From assembly GCA_020630975.1 (NCBI GenBank), contig JAHDID010000023.1, positions 28,184 through 92,183 on the forward strand: a DNA stretch of 64,000 nucleotides, read 5' to 3'. Position numbers and translations under genes: made by a program. Under the pieces are notes generated by a model. It had not been told where the DNA came from. It worked only from the letters and a program-made list of their open reading frames with translations, and did no database searches. Positions within the stretch are counted from its first letter, which is position 1; each line of letters opens with the position of its first letter. This stretch comes from Verrucomicrobiota bacterium. Lineage in GTDB: Bacteria; Verrucomicrobiota; Verrucomicrobiia; Verrucomicrobiales; DEV007. Of this stretch, positions 1 to 9,371 are shown piece after piece.

Positions 1-125
1 CCCACCCTGGAAGGGTGGTAGAAACGTTCCACCAACTTTACCAGTCCCACTTCACTCTTCCGCTCCGGAAAGTTGCTCAAAAACGACACATCGATTGTGA
101 GGATTTTTAGGCTCGGTTCAACCAT
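1..125 (-). CDS. 5' fragment of an unidentified gene, cut by the window edge
   Basis: An open frame runs on the minus strand from an ATG at 125 off the left edge, giving about 41 residues that begin MVEPSLKILTIDVSF and end near HPSRV. A strong Shine-Dalgarno run (GGGGGAGG) lies five bases before the ATG, which is better than for most genes in this window and is the main support. The peptide has no signal sequence and I do not recognise the family. The 190 bases between this start and the next gene show no other feature. It could be a short chance frame, but the ribosome site argues for a real start. Confidence 0.45.
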   Translation of the reverse strand, partial: MVEPSLKILTIDVSFLSNFPERKSEVGLVKLVERFYHPSRV

Positions 126-319
126 ATTCCTCCCCCTTGTACTCCCTTCTGTTTTTTGCGTAGTTATATGCTGCAGTCCCTTTACCATGGGCTTTACAGA
201 CGCTCGGAATAAAAATTAGTCAACGGCCTGAACGGCTTCAAAATTCAGCATAGATTCCTGCGAGCGTTATGTTGCTCGATAAGGGGTTATGTTGAGGTCT
301 GAACAATACTTACAAGATC

Positions 320-1117
320 TTAGGGAGCTCGATTGGAGATAAAGTCTTTCAGATAAATCTTATCCTCCCCACTGATGCGATCCAGCGGAACCTCACGAGT
401 CGATTGGTCAGGCAGACGCAACGTCACCTGAGAAGGCTCGGACTTAATCAACGCCGCTGTGATCTCGAAACTCCCAGTGCTGTCTCGCCAAACCCGCTCT
501 TCTCCAGGCTCCCCTTCATAAGTGTAATCGAAAAAATCCGGCACAGGCTGTAGCTTGCCAGGCGACTTGAATACAGAAACCTCGTACATCTCTCGCTTGG
601 AAATTTGATCAACAAATCCACCGTCATGATGAGACAGCATCAAGACACGAAAAGTAGGATAACGAGAGAATAGCTCCGAACGATACAGCGACATCGCTTT
701 ATCTTCTTTCACCCACGAGTCGAGCAATTCTATCGGAGCCTCTTCTCCTGTAGGACCACGCACATTCGCTTCACCCGTCCATGGTCCACCTCTGGTCGAC
801 TCTGTCCCGAGAATTAAATCAGCCCCCATGTTTTCATTGTGTCGCTCGCCCGTTTCGTGGTTCTTGTCGAGGTCTACCCACACTGCAAACCACGAATAAA
901 TATCGCCCAGCTCACTCATAGGTCCCCAACCCTGGTAAGTGATCAAGAGGTGCCCACCCTGATAGGCAGAGAATGTCACACTGCGCAGATCAAACGCTTT
1001 CACAGGCCTCTCACCAAACTTGGCATCACCTTCTGGATCTTGGAAGGTCTGCTCCTCTGCCCATAGAAATGCGGCACAGGCTACGATCGTGATGACAAAA
1101 GACCTCAAAATATTCAT
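320..1117 (-). CDS. Secreted protein with DOMON/CBM9-like region and C-terminal SHD1 domain
   Basis: 265 residues. Residues 1-20 are a signal peptide ending near LWA, so the protein is exported. The middle part starts with a D-P-E-G-D stretch and holds aspartate-rich turns (WVDLDKN), as in beta-sandwich DOMON/CBM9-like domains. Residues 206-265 fit an SHD1 (SLA1 homology 1) module: RVWRDSTG, an alternating strand pattern, then VPLDRISGEDKIYL. SHD1 modules are common on secreted verrucomicrobial and planctomycete proteins; their role in bacteria is not established. The gene starts 20 bases after the tRNA-Sec on the same strand and may be read with it. No Shine-Dalgarno sequence is clear before the ATG at 1117. 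The SHD1 call is firm; the N-terminal domain call is tentative. Confidence 0.75.
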   Translation of the reverse strand: MNILRSFVITIVACAAFLWAEEQTFQDPEGDAKFGERPVKAFDLRSVTFSAYQGGHLLITYQGWGPMSELGDIYSWFAVWVDLDKNHETGERHNENMGADLILGTESTRGGPWTGEANVRGPTGEEAPIELLDSWVKEDKAMSLYRSELFSRYPTFRVLMLSHHDGGFVDQISKREMYEVSVFKSPGKLQPVPDFFDYTYEGEPGEERVWRDSTGSFEITAALIKSEPSQVTLRLPDQSTREVPLDRISGEDKIYLKDFISNRAP

Positions 1118-1136
1118 CGGAAATCACGAAAAATAG

Positions 1137-1230
1137 CGGAGAGGGAAGGAATCGAACCAACCTCGGCAAGGATCACTTGTCGACAACGGTTTTGAAGACC
1201 GCGGGGACCACCAGGCACCCATCTCTCTCC
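1137..1230 (-). tRNA. selC: Selenocysteine tRNA, anticodon TCA
   Basis: Read on the minus strand, the 94 nt begin GGAGAGAG and end CCCTCTCC-G. The anticodon arm is GCGGT-CTTCAAA-ACCGT, with TCA at 1193-1195, matching UGA. The variable arm is long (TCGACAAG, loop TGATC, CTTGCCGA), and the discriminator is G; these are the marks of tRNA-Sec. Several points are irregular. The T-loop TTCGATT is flanked by GTTGG and CCTTC, giving two U-U mismatches. Acceptor A7 faces C. Only 12 nt instead of 13 lie between T-loop and discriminator, and GCTA rather than GCCA follows. The tRNA may be functional but unusual, or decaying. SelA, SelB and SelD genes are not in this window. Confidence 0.82.
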
Positions 1231-1249
1231 ATAAAAAAGGGAGTGAGGA

Positions 1250-1278
1250 GTAATCGCTGACAGCAGGCACTGCGTCAA
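1250..1278 (-). promoter_or_regulatory. Candidate sigma-70-type promoter of the tRNA-Sec
   Basis: On the minus strand a TTGACG -35 box (1273-1278) is followed after 17 bases by GATTAC (1250-1255) as a weak -10 box. The predicted start near 1243 is about a dozen bases before the tRNA 5' end, a sensible leader. The -35 matches the consensus in five of six bases and the -10 in only three. The element sits just after the stop codon of the upstream lipoprotein gene. Confidence 0.4.
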
Positions 1279-1310
1279 CTGCAGTTTATGACGATATCGG
1301 GTGCCAAACC

Positions 1311-1985
1311 TTACTCGCCAGTTGGCGTTTCTTTCTGAACCCACTGAAAGACTCCTGGCTGATTTTCGACCGGGCTCTCGATCCACTCGCCTGGATGGGC
1401 CTTGCGCTGGGCGTGCTGCCACTGCTGAGCCTGGATCTGCTCGATGGATTTCTCTTTCTTCAGCGCCTCGTGCTCGATCAGAAACGTGCGATCATCGTTC
1501 TCCTCGGCGAGAGTTTTTTTGATGTACTGAGAGTCCCAGCCTTCGCCCTCGGGCATGGTGCGGAGGGAGAGCAAGCCAAAGCGATTTTCGCCAACGAATC
1601 GGTTGTTCTTCAAATTCTGGATCTCGGCCATGCGATTGCGCCTGCGCTCCATCACCTTCAGATAATTGGCTACCTCTGGGTCGTTTTTCTTCTTGTCTGC
1701 ACCGTTTGCTGAGCCTGATGAGGCGGCTGATCCAGATTCATTGGACTGGACCGCAGTGGCGCTGGCTGAGCTGCCGCCATGCTGGTAGACGTGCACATCC
1801 ATCGAGAGATCGATCTTGAGCGGCTTCTCAGTGGCGACGTTCACATCAAATGGCTTCTGACAGCCGACCACACCGAACGCGCACACCACCAGCGCTAGCA
1901 GTCTCGCAAGAGCACCGCAGCCCAGCTGTCGCTGTGCCTCCAGAGCATTACCTCCAGGGCTTCTATCTGTTGTGTGTCGTATCAT
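1311..1985 (-). CDS. Lipoprotein with YnbE-like and YdbL-like (DUF1318) parts fused
   Basis: 224 residues. A hydrophobic stretch ends in the lipobox FGVVGC near residue 42, so the mature protein is a lipoprotein. Directly after it, KPFDVNVATEKPLKIDLSMDVHVYQ resembles the short YnbE lipoprotein (pattern eP-I-I-n-V-h). After a Ser/Ala/Gly-rich linker, residues about 115-155 (RRNRMAEIQNLKNN, then VGENRFGLLSLR) resemble the DUF1318/YdbL domain. In E. coli ynbE and ydbL are separate genes after ydbH; here they appear joined. The ATG overlaps the stop of the upstream YdbH-like gene as ATGA, so the two are probably translationally coupled. A Glu/Lys/Gln-rich tail follows. Confidence 0.7.
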   Translation of the reverse strand: MIRHTTDRSPGGNALEAQRQLGCGALARLLALVVCAFGVVGCQKPFDVNVATEKPLKIDLSMDVHVYQHGGSSASATAVQSNESGSAASSGSANGADKKKNDPEVANYLKVMERRRNRMAEIQNLKNNRFVGENRFGLLSLRTMPEGEGWDSQYIKKTLAEENDDRTFLIEHEALKKEKSIEQIQAQQWQHAQRKAHPGEWIESPVENQPGVFQWVQKETPTGE

Positions 1986-4900
1986 CGCCGGACGCTGTCC
2001 GCAAAGTTAAAGGGGTATTGCCAGTCGTGTAGGTGGAGAGTGATTGATCGGCTACCGTAGTCGCCATCGAAGCGGAGCTTCAGCTCACCATCATCTCCAT
2101 CGAGAGAGATCTCCCCCGTGCCCTTTGAATAATCAAAGCGCTTGAGTGAATCAACCGTTATTTTCGCTAATCCACGCTGCAAGCCATTCCACTGCTCTGG
2201 CAGCTTATCGAGCGCTTTATCCATGGCCTCGATGTCGAACCACCCGTCTCCTACCGTGGTCAGCTCACCAGTGACCAAGCCTAGATCGGCATTCTTTCCA
2301 TCGGTGAATAGTTTCACATCGACCTCGCCCCCCATTGAGAACCCATTGGGCACCAACTCACTAGACAGACGACCGGTATCCAGCCCCGTGCCCGCCAGCC
2401 AGGCATCCCAGCGGCCATTTTCGGTCAGGTAGTAGTTGAAAGCGCCATTGGCGTAGCCGCCATAAGCGTCGCCTCCGAAGATGCCGTAAATACCAAACTG
2501 ATCGTAGGTGATACTGAGAAACATGTCGGTAGCACGTAGCTTCTTCCACTTCGCCTCACGTAGCCCAAAGGTCTGAACCAGGTTGTTATCCTCTTCAGGG
2601 ATCGGCAGGTTGAAGTCGATATCGCCCTCTAGCCCTGTCAGATCGACTTTATATTGAGGCAGGCTGTAGACCGCTTGATCCTCGGAGATGACCATCTCGA
2701 GTTTGATCTTTTCTCCATCGACACTGGTCGTGGCGGTAAAGGGAAACGGTATGCTGGTGATCGCTGTGCCATATGGCGCCACGACTAGCTTTCCGGCAGT
2801 GGCATTGATGGTATTGATGACCCAGCTAGGCGTGCCGGGTTCGTCAGTCTCACCACTCTCTGGTTCATCGAGTTCCGGCAGCTCTAGATAATCACTCTCT
2901 TCAGGTGTTTCAGTCTCTGCCTCATCCCTGCGCGAGAAAAGGCCCGAGCCCCGTACATCGACAATCGCGCCCTCGTTGATCGCCCGGTAGTTCCTCAAAT
3001 AGTCAATCCAGCGGAATAGACTCTCGCCGATGTAGAGAGTCGGACTGATGATGTCGATCTTTTCGATCTCTTGGTTGGTCAGACCGGCGATGCTGAACTC
3101 CACAAACACATCTGGTAGCTCGGCGACAGTGAGAAAGGCATCGTATGGATCGCGGATCTCGATACTATCGAGCTTCACCGATTGGAGCTTAGAGGCATCG
3201 AGCAGCCCATCAGGCGTGAGCGGGATGTCCTGCATCTTGGTCTCGAGACCAAAGCTAAGCCCCTCCATCTGGGGGATCAGCGAGTCAAAGTTGATCTTGG
3301 TATCGCTGATCTCGAGATCGTCGATCTGCCACTTCGGACTGGCAAACAGACCCAGTGCCCCCGGCAGCCTGTCCGCATCGCCATCGAGCGGAGGCAGCTC
3401 TGGTAGATCTACCACCTGCTCAGGACCTAGCAGCTCAGCATTGAGATAGATGGGGATCGGGTCGTCGAGCATCGGCAGTATTCCGGGAAGCCGTCTAGCA
3501 GGCTGGCGAAAAGGCTCATCGGCGACATCCAGCGTGCTGATGATCGGTAGAGGCTCGACAGTTTCTGGCGCGGGCTCTAGCGAGGACTGGCCCTGCGTAG
3601 TCTCAGACTCGTCCGGCGCCCTTTGCCCCTCTTCACCCTCCTTGGGATTCTCTGACTCCACAGCCTCGCCCTCAGCGCTCATTGGCGCTGCCTCACTGGG
3701 GCTCCGATTGGCGGGAGGCTTTTTTACGACATCCTTGAGTCCCTCCCCGACTTGCAGCTCTCCACCACTGACTTTTACTTTTTTGATGCGTCGCTGCCGC
3801 TGGATACCGACTGCTGTGAAATCCACTTCAGCCGCTGCGATTTTGGCCACCTCCTCGGAGTCCACGGACTGCCCTGGGAAAAGCGGATTCCCCAGCGCCT
3901 GGCCATGACCATGGTTGCGCAATTTCAGACCAGAGAGTTTTAACCGATAGCCGAGCTCGCCAGCCTCCTGACCGATCTCTTCATTGTGCAGCTCAAAGAG
4001 TCCTGTCACTTTGGGGACCATCCCATCGAAAGCCCGGTCGGCATCGGCGTGAAGGATACCTGAGTAAATATCGAGATCTTTGATCCGAAAAACCGGGCGA
4101 TTGATCGGACCGATTGGTAGCTTGGAGCGATCGCGCGGCTCCATCCAGCTACCCAGGCCAGAGTCTGTAAACGTCAGCACCGGCGCCTGAATCTCTAGCT
4201 TCTCGATGACATTGGCGATCATGAACCGATCCCATACGACCTCGAGCTCCGCCTCGGAGAAGTTCAACAGTGGCTGAGAGCTCATATCCACCCCTGGACC
4301 ATGAAGCGATAGCTCACTCAGTTTGGCGATCTGAAGACTAGACGTATGCATCCCCCGACGGTCGAAGCTCAAATCTACCAATAGAGTCGATATCTCCGTC
4401 TCGATGTGAGGGATGGGGTAAAAGCCTGCCTGCAGATCCCGCACCTGCACGATGGCATCTGGCAGCCCCAAACTATCGACACGAAAGGTGTAGCCACTAG
4501 ACTCCTTTGACCGCCGACGATCGGGACGGCGCCAGTATGAGATACTATCATCCGAAATATAAATATCAGCCGACGAACCACTAGCACTCATCAAGTGCCC
4601 ATCGTGGACGACAGCACCGAGAGTCTTCGCCCGAAAGACAGCAGAATCTGCCCTGACCAGACTCTCACTGCCACCTTTGAAATCCAGATCCGTCACTGCC
4701 AGCTCCACCAGCCCTGCTGAGTCCAGCCTACCCTCTCGGATCGAAAGGTCGCTCCAATCCAGCGAAGGCACTCCGAAACTTAAATCCGGGAAACGTGGAG
4801 CCCCCGCACGACTGCCATCAAATCCCTGCCAAGAGAGATCCGCCCGAGAGATCTTCAGGCGATCCACAGAGATAGCCAACGGGTCCATAGCAGGGCGCTT

Positions 4901-6049
4901 GGCATCGAGCTCTTCCTGATTTTCAGCCGTGATTCGCTCCGGAAACCAAGCTGGAACAGCTGTCAGCATAGGCTCGTCCAGCTCCAGACTCTCTATCGCA
5001 TAGCGGCGGGCATCGGAGCTCATCCGCCAGACTGCAGAAAGACTGCCAATACCGCCAAAGACAGCCTGCTCACCCACCTCCACCTCATCCAAAGTCAATC
5101 GATATGGCGTCTGGCTCAGCCCGTCGGCGCCAAAGTGCCCCGGGTGATCCGTATGAAAATTCAACCGCCCACGCACCAGCACACTGCCTGGGTGCGTGTA
5201 GCTCAGCTGCGCTTGGCGAATCTCCATAGGCCCCTGTATCCACTCTGGCCAGCCTCGCTTTCGCTCTTTCTGACCGGATTCACTGTCGGCACTATCTTCA
5301 CCCACAAACCACGCGGGATCGATCTTCAACACAGGTCGGTCGATGAGTAGAGAGCTCGCTACTGGCCCATTTTTGGCCAATTCAGCTTTGTCATACCCCG
5401 CTTGGATTTTGGCGATGGATCCTGCTCCGTCCCCCAGCACCAGATCGGTCAGCTCGACGGCATCCTGAGAGATCCGCCACTTCCCGCGAACAGGATCGAG
5501 CCTAGGGTGATCGACCATCAGCTCACCATCCTCTACTAGGATGTGACCAGAGATCCGGTTGAGAAACGACAAGTCCGCAGAGCGTCGCTTGCCCTTAGTG
5601 GCTTCGGCGCGCTTGGCAAAGATCGACTCAGGGATGTGTAGGACTGGGCGGTCGATATGGATCGAGCCGACTTGCCCTTTGCTCCGCAATACACCCCAGT
5701 CATAGCCGATCAAAACTTTGTCTGTGGAAAATAAGGGTGACTCGCCTTCGTTCGGCGAATTAAGAGCCAACTTGGAAATGGTCACACGACCTCGCTTTTC
5801 GATATCGATCTTTTCAAACGACACATCATAGCCATCCGAAATACTCTCGATGTATTTTGCGATGAGCGCCTCACGATTGTGATAAGCCAGAAAAATGCCC
5901 ACCACTATCGAGAGTAACAGGATCAATAAGAATACGCCGATACGCGGCAAGAGGCCCATCTTCTTGGTGCGCTTCTTACGGCTGGCAGGTTCAGTCTGTG
6001 TTTCGTCTCCCAATGTGTGAGTGGAAAAGTGCGTTCGTGAGGTCGCCAC
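1982..6049 (-). CDS. AsmA-like intermembrane protein, YdbH type
   Basis: 1355 residues, longer than E. coli YdbH (about 880). A basic N-terminus (RKKRTKK) leads into one membrane segment at residues 33-55, then a long periplasmic body of repeated short beta segments of the AsmA/TamB kind (recurring phrases such as IHIDRPVLHIPES). Residues about 790-860 form an acidic, proline-rich linker. The C-terminal 300 residues (GGDAYGGYANGAF, GGEVDVKLFTDG, LHDWQYPFNF) resemble the YdbH C-terminus. AsmA-like proteins are thought to bridge the two membranes and carry phospholipids; the partner lipoprotein is the next gene. The start is GTG at 6049; an ATG lies at residue 31, directly before the membrane segment. 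Confidence 0.75.
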   Translation of the reverse strand: MATSRTHFSTHTLGDETQTEPASRKKRTKKMGLLPRIGVFLLILLLSIVVGIFLAYHNREALIAKYIESISDGYDVSFEKIDIEKRGRVTISKLALNSPNEGESPLFSTDKVLIGYDWGVLRSKGQVGSIHIDRPVLHIPESIFAKRAEATKGKRRSADLSFLNRISGHILVEDGELMVDHPRLDPVRGKWRISQDAVELTDLVLGDGAGSIAKIQAGYDKAELAKNGPVASSLLIDRPVLKIDPAWFVGEDSADSESGQKERKRGWPEWIQGPMEIRQAQLSYTHPGSVLVRGRLNFHTDHPGHFGADGLSQTPYRLTLDEVEVGEQAVFGGIGSLSAVWRMSSDARRYAIESLELDEPMLTAVPAWFPERITAENQEELDAKRPAMDPLAISVDRLKISRADLSWQGFDGSRAGAPRFPDLSFGVPSLDWSDLSIREGRLDSAGLVELAVTDLDFKGGSESLVRADSAVFRAKTLGAVVHDGHLMSASGSSADIYISDDSISYWRRPDRRRSKESSGYTFRVDSLGLPDAIVQVRDLQAGFYPIPHIETEISTLLVDLSFDRRGMHTSSLQIAKLSELSLHGPGVDMSSQPLLNFSEAELEVVWDRFMIANVIEKLEIQAPVLTFTDSGLGSWMEPRDRSKLPIGPINRPVFRIKDLDIYSGILHADADRAFDGMVPKVTGLFELHNEEIGQEAGELGYRLKLSGLKLRNHGHGQALGNPLFPGQSVDSEEVAKIAAAEVDFTAVGIQRQRRIKKVKVSGGELQVGEGLKDVVKKPPANRSPSEAAPMSAEGEAVESENPKEGEEGQRAPDESETTQGQSSLEPAPETVEPLPIISTLDVADEPFRQPARRLPGILPMLDDPIPIYLNAELLGPEQVVDLPELPPLDGDADRLPGALGLFASPKWQIDDLEISDTKINFDSLIPQMEGLSFGLETKMQDIPLTPDGLLDASKLQSVKLDSIEIRDPYDAFLTVAELPDVFVEFSIAGLTNQEIEKIDIISPTLYIGESLFRWIDYLRNYRAINEGAIVDVRGSGLFSRRDEAETETPEESDYLELPELDEPESGETDEPGTPSWVINTINATAGKLVVAPYGTAITSIPFPFTATTSVDGEKIKLEMVISEDQAVYSLPQYKVDLTGLEGDIDFNLPIPEEDNNLVQTFGLREAKWKKLRATDMFLSITYDQFGIYGIFGGDAYGGYANGAFNYYLTENGRWDAWLAGTGLDTGRLSSELVPNGFSMGGEVDVKLFTDGKNADLGLVTGELTTVGDGWFDIEAMDKALDKLPEQWNGLQRGLAKITVDSLKRFDYSKGTGEISLDGDDGELKLRFDGDYGSRSITLHLHDWQYPFNFADSVRR

Positions 6050-6226
6050 CTTAGCGCCGTCATTGGCAGAACCAAGTTGAGAAATTCAAAAAATGCCGCT
6101 AAAGACTGAAAACTTTCCCTAATATCCCCTACTGCTCACTCGTTACTCGGGTGTGCGGCGGGGTTTACCACACCATCACCCCGCCAGCTGGGCATCGCAC
6201 CACAGTTGCCCGCACTGCACTTCACC

Positions 6227-8014
6227 ATGAGCCACCAATCACCTAGATCAGAAGTCAGACTTCAAGGGATAGGTGTGTCTCCAGGTATCAGTTACGGCCT
6301 CGCAGATTACTTCGGCCCTGCTCTCGTCGAGCCTGAGCAGCTCTCTATCGAAAGCTCAGAGATCGAGTCGGAAAAGACCCGGCTAAATGTCGCGATCACC
6401 GCCACGCGCGAGCAGATCACGGCTCTGCAGGAGGAGATCGAGCAATCGTCTGGTAGCGAGCACTCCAGTATCTTTGATGCGCATCTACTGATCCTAGAGG
6501 ACAGCACCGTACTGGATGAGATCCTACGGAAAGTCGAAAACGAGCTCTGCACGATCGACTGGGCCTATCACGAAGTGATGTCGCAGTACACCGAGTCGCT
6601 GCGAAAGATATCCGATGCCTACCTCCGAGAGCGTGCCGTCGATATCGAAGATGTCGCCCAGCGCGTGCTGAAAAACCTCGCCTGGCCGGGTGGCGATTGG
6701 CTGAAGCCCACTCTTTCCGAAAATGCAGCAATCGTGCTGGCTCACGATCTCACGCCCTCCGATACCATCGGATTCGACCGTGAAAAGGTGAAAGGCTTTG
6801 CCACCGAGGCCGGTAGTCCCACATCGCACACGGCGATCATGGCCCACTCGCTGAATATCCCGGCAGTAGTCGCTCTGCACGCTTTCAAATCGAGCTGTCA
6901 GCCAGGCGATATGGTGTTAGTCGATGGCTACAAAGGCCTACTGATCATCAATCCCTCAGAGTCCACTCTAAGCGAGTACGAGGCAGTAATCGAGCGCGAG
7001 GATCAGCTGGCAGCAGACCTCAAGCCGCTGGCCGAAGAGGAAACTTTCACCGCAGATGGACGCCAGATCACGCTATCGGCCAACATTGAGTTTCTCGAAG
7101 AGCTAGAGCTAGTGTCCTCTCAAGGCGCCGAAGGTGTCGGCCTCTACCGGACCGAGTTTTTCTACCTGAAAGACTCCACCCTCCAGTCCGAAGACCACCA
7201 GACCGAGAACTACGCAGCCATCGCCAAAGCCTGCGGCAGCTACGGAGTGATCATCCGGACGCTGGACCTCGGTGGAGACAAGCTGCATCCCGATCTCTTT
7301 GAAGAACCCCAGCCAAACCCATTCCTGGGCTGGAGAGGGATACGCGTGAGCCTGGATCGCCCCGAAGATTTCAAAGTACAGCTCAGAGCCATCCTCCGCG
7401 CGAGTGCTCATGGCAAAACTAGGCTGATGTATCCATTCATTTCCAATCTCGATGAGGTGCTCCAGGCCAATGCACTCCTCGAAGAGGCGAAAGACGAGCT
7501 GAGGGCGAAAGGCATCCCATTCGATGAATCGATCGAGCGAGGCGCGATGATCGAAATCCCGAGCGCGGTGATGATCGCCGATCACATCGCTCGCGAGGTG
7601 GAGTTTCTCTCGATCGGCACCAACGATCTCGTGCAATACACCACTGCCGTGGACCGGATCAATGATCGTGTGGCCAACCTGTATCGCCCGGCACACCCTG
7701 CGGTGGTCGAGATGATCCGCCTGACCGTAGAGGCGGCGCACCGCAACGGCATCTGGTGTGGTATCTGTGGCGAGGTCGGTAGCGACCTAAATCTGACCCC
7801 TCTTTGGATCGGCATGGGGGTCGATGAGCTATCCGTCGGCCCAGCGCAGGTGCTCAAGCTCAGGCGCGCGATCTCACGCCTATCTTCCGATGAGTGCGAA
7901 CTACTGCTCGAAGAGGCCAGCCGCAAAGGTCGAGCCAGTGAAATCCTGGAAATATCCCGCGATTTAGCTGGAAAATATTACCCAGAGCTTTTATCATCCT
8001 CTCCCGTCGGCTAA
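6227..8014 (+). CDS. ptsI: Phosphoenolpyruvate-protein phosphotransferase (PTS enzyme I)
   Basis: About 595 residues from the ATG at 6227; the frame is open to a TTG 21 bases earlier. Enzyme I takes phosphate from phosphoenolpyruvate on a histidine and passes it to HPr in the cytoplasm. The phospho-histidine lies in GSPTSHTAIMAHSLNIPAV near residue 201. The PEP-binding barrel shows LYRTEFFYL, NPFLGWRGIR, FLSIGTNDLVQYT and the catalytic cysteine in WCGICGEVG. There is no N-terminal GAF domain, so it is not the nitrogen-PTS form. No HPr or EII gene is adjacent, which suggests a regulatory or reduced PTS. No good ribosome site precedes the start. Divergent from the AsmA-like gene. Confidence 0.93.
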   Translation: MSHQSPRSEVRLQGIGVSPGISYGLADYFGPALVEPEQLSIESSEIESEKTRLNVAITATREQITALQEEIEQSSGSEHSSIFDAHLLILEDSTVLDEILRKVENELCTIDWAYHEVMSQYTESLRKISDAYLRERAVDIEDVAQRVLKNLAWPGGDWLKPTLSENAAIVLAHDLTPSDTIGFDREKVKGFATEAGSPTSHTAIMAHSLNIPAVVALHAFKSSCQPGDMVLVDGYKGLLIINPSESTLSEYEAVIEREDQLAADLKPLAEEETFTADGRQITLSANIEFLEELELVSSQGAEGVGLYRTEFFYLKDSTLQSEDHQTENYAAIAKACGSYGVIIRTLDLGGDKLHPDLFEEPQPNPFLGWRGIRVSLDRPEDFKVQLRAILRASAHGKTRLMYPFISNLDEVLQANALLEEAKDELRAKGIPFDESIERGAMIEIPSAVMIADHIAREVEFLSIGTNDLVQYTTAVDRINDRVANLYRPAHPAVVEMIRLTVEAAHRNGIWCGICGEVGSDLNLTPLWIGMGVDELSVGPAQVLKLRRAISRLSSDECELLLEEASRKGRASEILEISRDLAGKYYPELLSSSPVG

Positions 8015-8072
8015 TGCTGCCGTGCATACCACCTCACAATATTTAACAAATCCGTAGTAATTTATTTAAGGA

Positions 8073-9350
8073 ATGTTAACAATAGGTATGGGTCTAACAG
8101 GTCTAGCAGTGGCATCGAGGTGTGCCAGGCCTGAATTGCGAGCAACTTTCATTGCTCTCGTTCTGGTATTTTTTATCGCTCAGGAGTGTCCTGCGCCTGA
8201 TTTGAAGGTACCTAGTTTCCCACAATTCTTCAAAAACCGGGCCAACGACAGTCTACAGGAAGTCGGCCGTGCGCCTACTGGACCCGGCGGTATGTGCCAA
8301 CTGCCGAATGGCGAGTATATCATCTCCTGTCACCAGTTTTTCGGCCACCAGTTCCGCGTGATGCGTAAGTCCCGCCAAAGCAGCTGGCAGCCATTCCCCA
8401 ATCTGGAGATGAACACACCGGATAGCGGCTCCCGCATCGAGCTGGACTCGGTACTCGGCGTCGTCAACGATGGCTACACGGTCTGGATGCTCGACAATGG
8501 TCGACGTACCGGCAAAAGCCCCAAGCTAGTCGCCTGGGATGCGAAGAAAGACGTGCTGCAGCGCATCATTCATCTGGAAGATGCGGTGACAGAGACCTCG
8601 ATCCTAAAAAATCTAGTGCTCGACCCCGACGATCCCTTTATCTACATCTCAGACCCAGCCGATGGCATCGACTCTGCTATCATCGTGGCCGATCTGAACA
8701 CTGGCCTGTCTCACCGCATCCTGCAGGGCCATATATCGGTGCGAAGAGATCCTTCAGTAAACATCGTGCTCGATGGCAAGCCAGTGGAGGCCCGACGTGC
8801 CGATGGCCAAGTAGCAACTCCACTCTCAGGTGTGAGCCCCTTTGCACTCGATCGCAAGGGAGAGTGGCTCTACTACGGCCCACGCAATAGCAAGACACTG
8901 TATCGTATCGAGACCAGCCTACTGAAAGACGCTAGCATCGCCGCTACGCAGCTAAACGTGGCCGTGCAGGGCTTTTGCCCCAAACCGGTGTGCGACAGCA
9001 TCATCATCGATGCCAAAGACCGCATCTACTTCTCCGATATCGGCAACGGTGCCGTCACCTACGTCTCTCCAGAGGACGAGTATACCTCCTCGCACCCACT
9101 GGTATCCGATCCCCGTATCGTCTGGCCCGGGGGGCTGACCTTTGGCACCGATGGCCAGCTGCACTTTTTCTGCAATCAGCTCAACCGAGCGCCGATTTTC
9201 AATGGTGGTAAGAATCAGACCAGCTCTCCCTACTACCTATTCAAGATCAAACCCATGCCGAGCACTAAGCTCTTTAAAAAGCTACCCGATCTACCGCGCC
9301 CCAAGATCCCTGGTAACTTCCCATCACCACTCAAAGGTGGAGGAGAGTGA
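8073..9350 (+). CDS. Secreted MRJP/yellow-family protein
   Basis: 425 residues. A hydrophobic N-terminal segment (about residues 24-37) points to export. The body is a predicted six-bladed propeller of the major royal jelly protein/yellow family: SDPADGIDSAIIVADL, LSGVSPFALDRKGEWLYY, GPRNSKTLYRI and PGGLTFGTDGQLHFFCNQLNRAP are typical phrases in the expected order. The ligand and function of bacterial members are mostly unknown. The start is uncertain: the ATG at 8073 touches its AAGGA, and a second ATG lies at 8088. prmC follows after 21 bases, so the two may share a transcript, but a functional link is not evident. Confidence 0.8.
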   Translation: MLTIGMGLTGLAVASRCARPELRATFIALVLVFFIAQECPAPDLKVPSFPQFFKNRANDSLQEVGRAPTGPGGMCQLPNGEYIISCHQFFGHQFRVMRKSRQSSWQPFPNLEMNTPDSGSRIELDSVLGVVNDGYTVWMLDNGRRTGKSPKLVAWDAKKDVLQRIIHLEDAVTETSILKNLVLDPDDPFIYISDPADGIDSAIIVADLNTGLSHRILQGHISVRRDPSVNIVLDGKPVEARRADGQVATPLSGVSPFALDRKGEWLYYGPRNSKTLYRIETSLLKDASIAATQLNVAVQGFCPKPVCDSIIIDAKDRIYFSDIGNGAVTYVSPEDEYTSSHPLVSDPRIVWPGGLTFGTDGQLHFFCNQLNRAPIFNGGKNQTSSPYYLFKIKPMPSTKLFKKLPDLPRPKIPGNFPSPLKGGGE

Positions 9351-9371
9351 TCGATCGATAGACTGACGAAT

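Noticed and set aside
839..1066. Plus-strand ORF opposite the SHD1 protein gene
   Set aside because: Shadow frame with no start signal.
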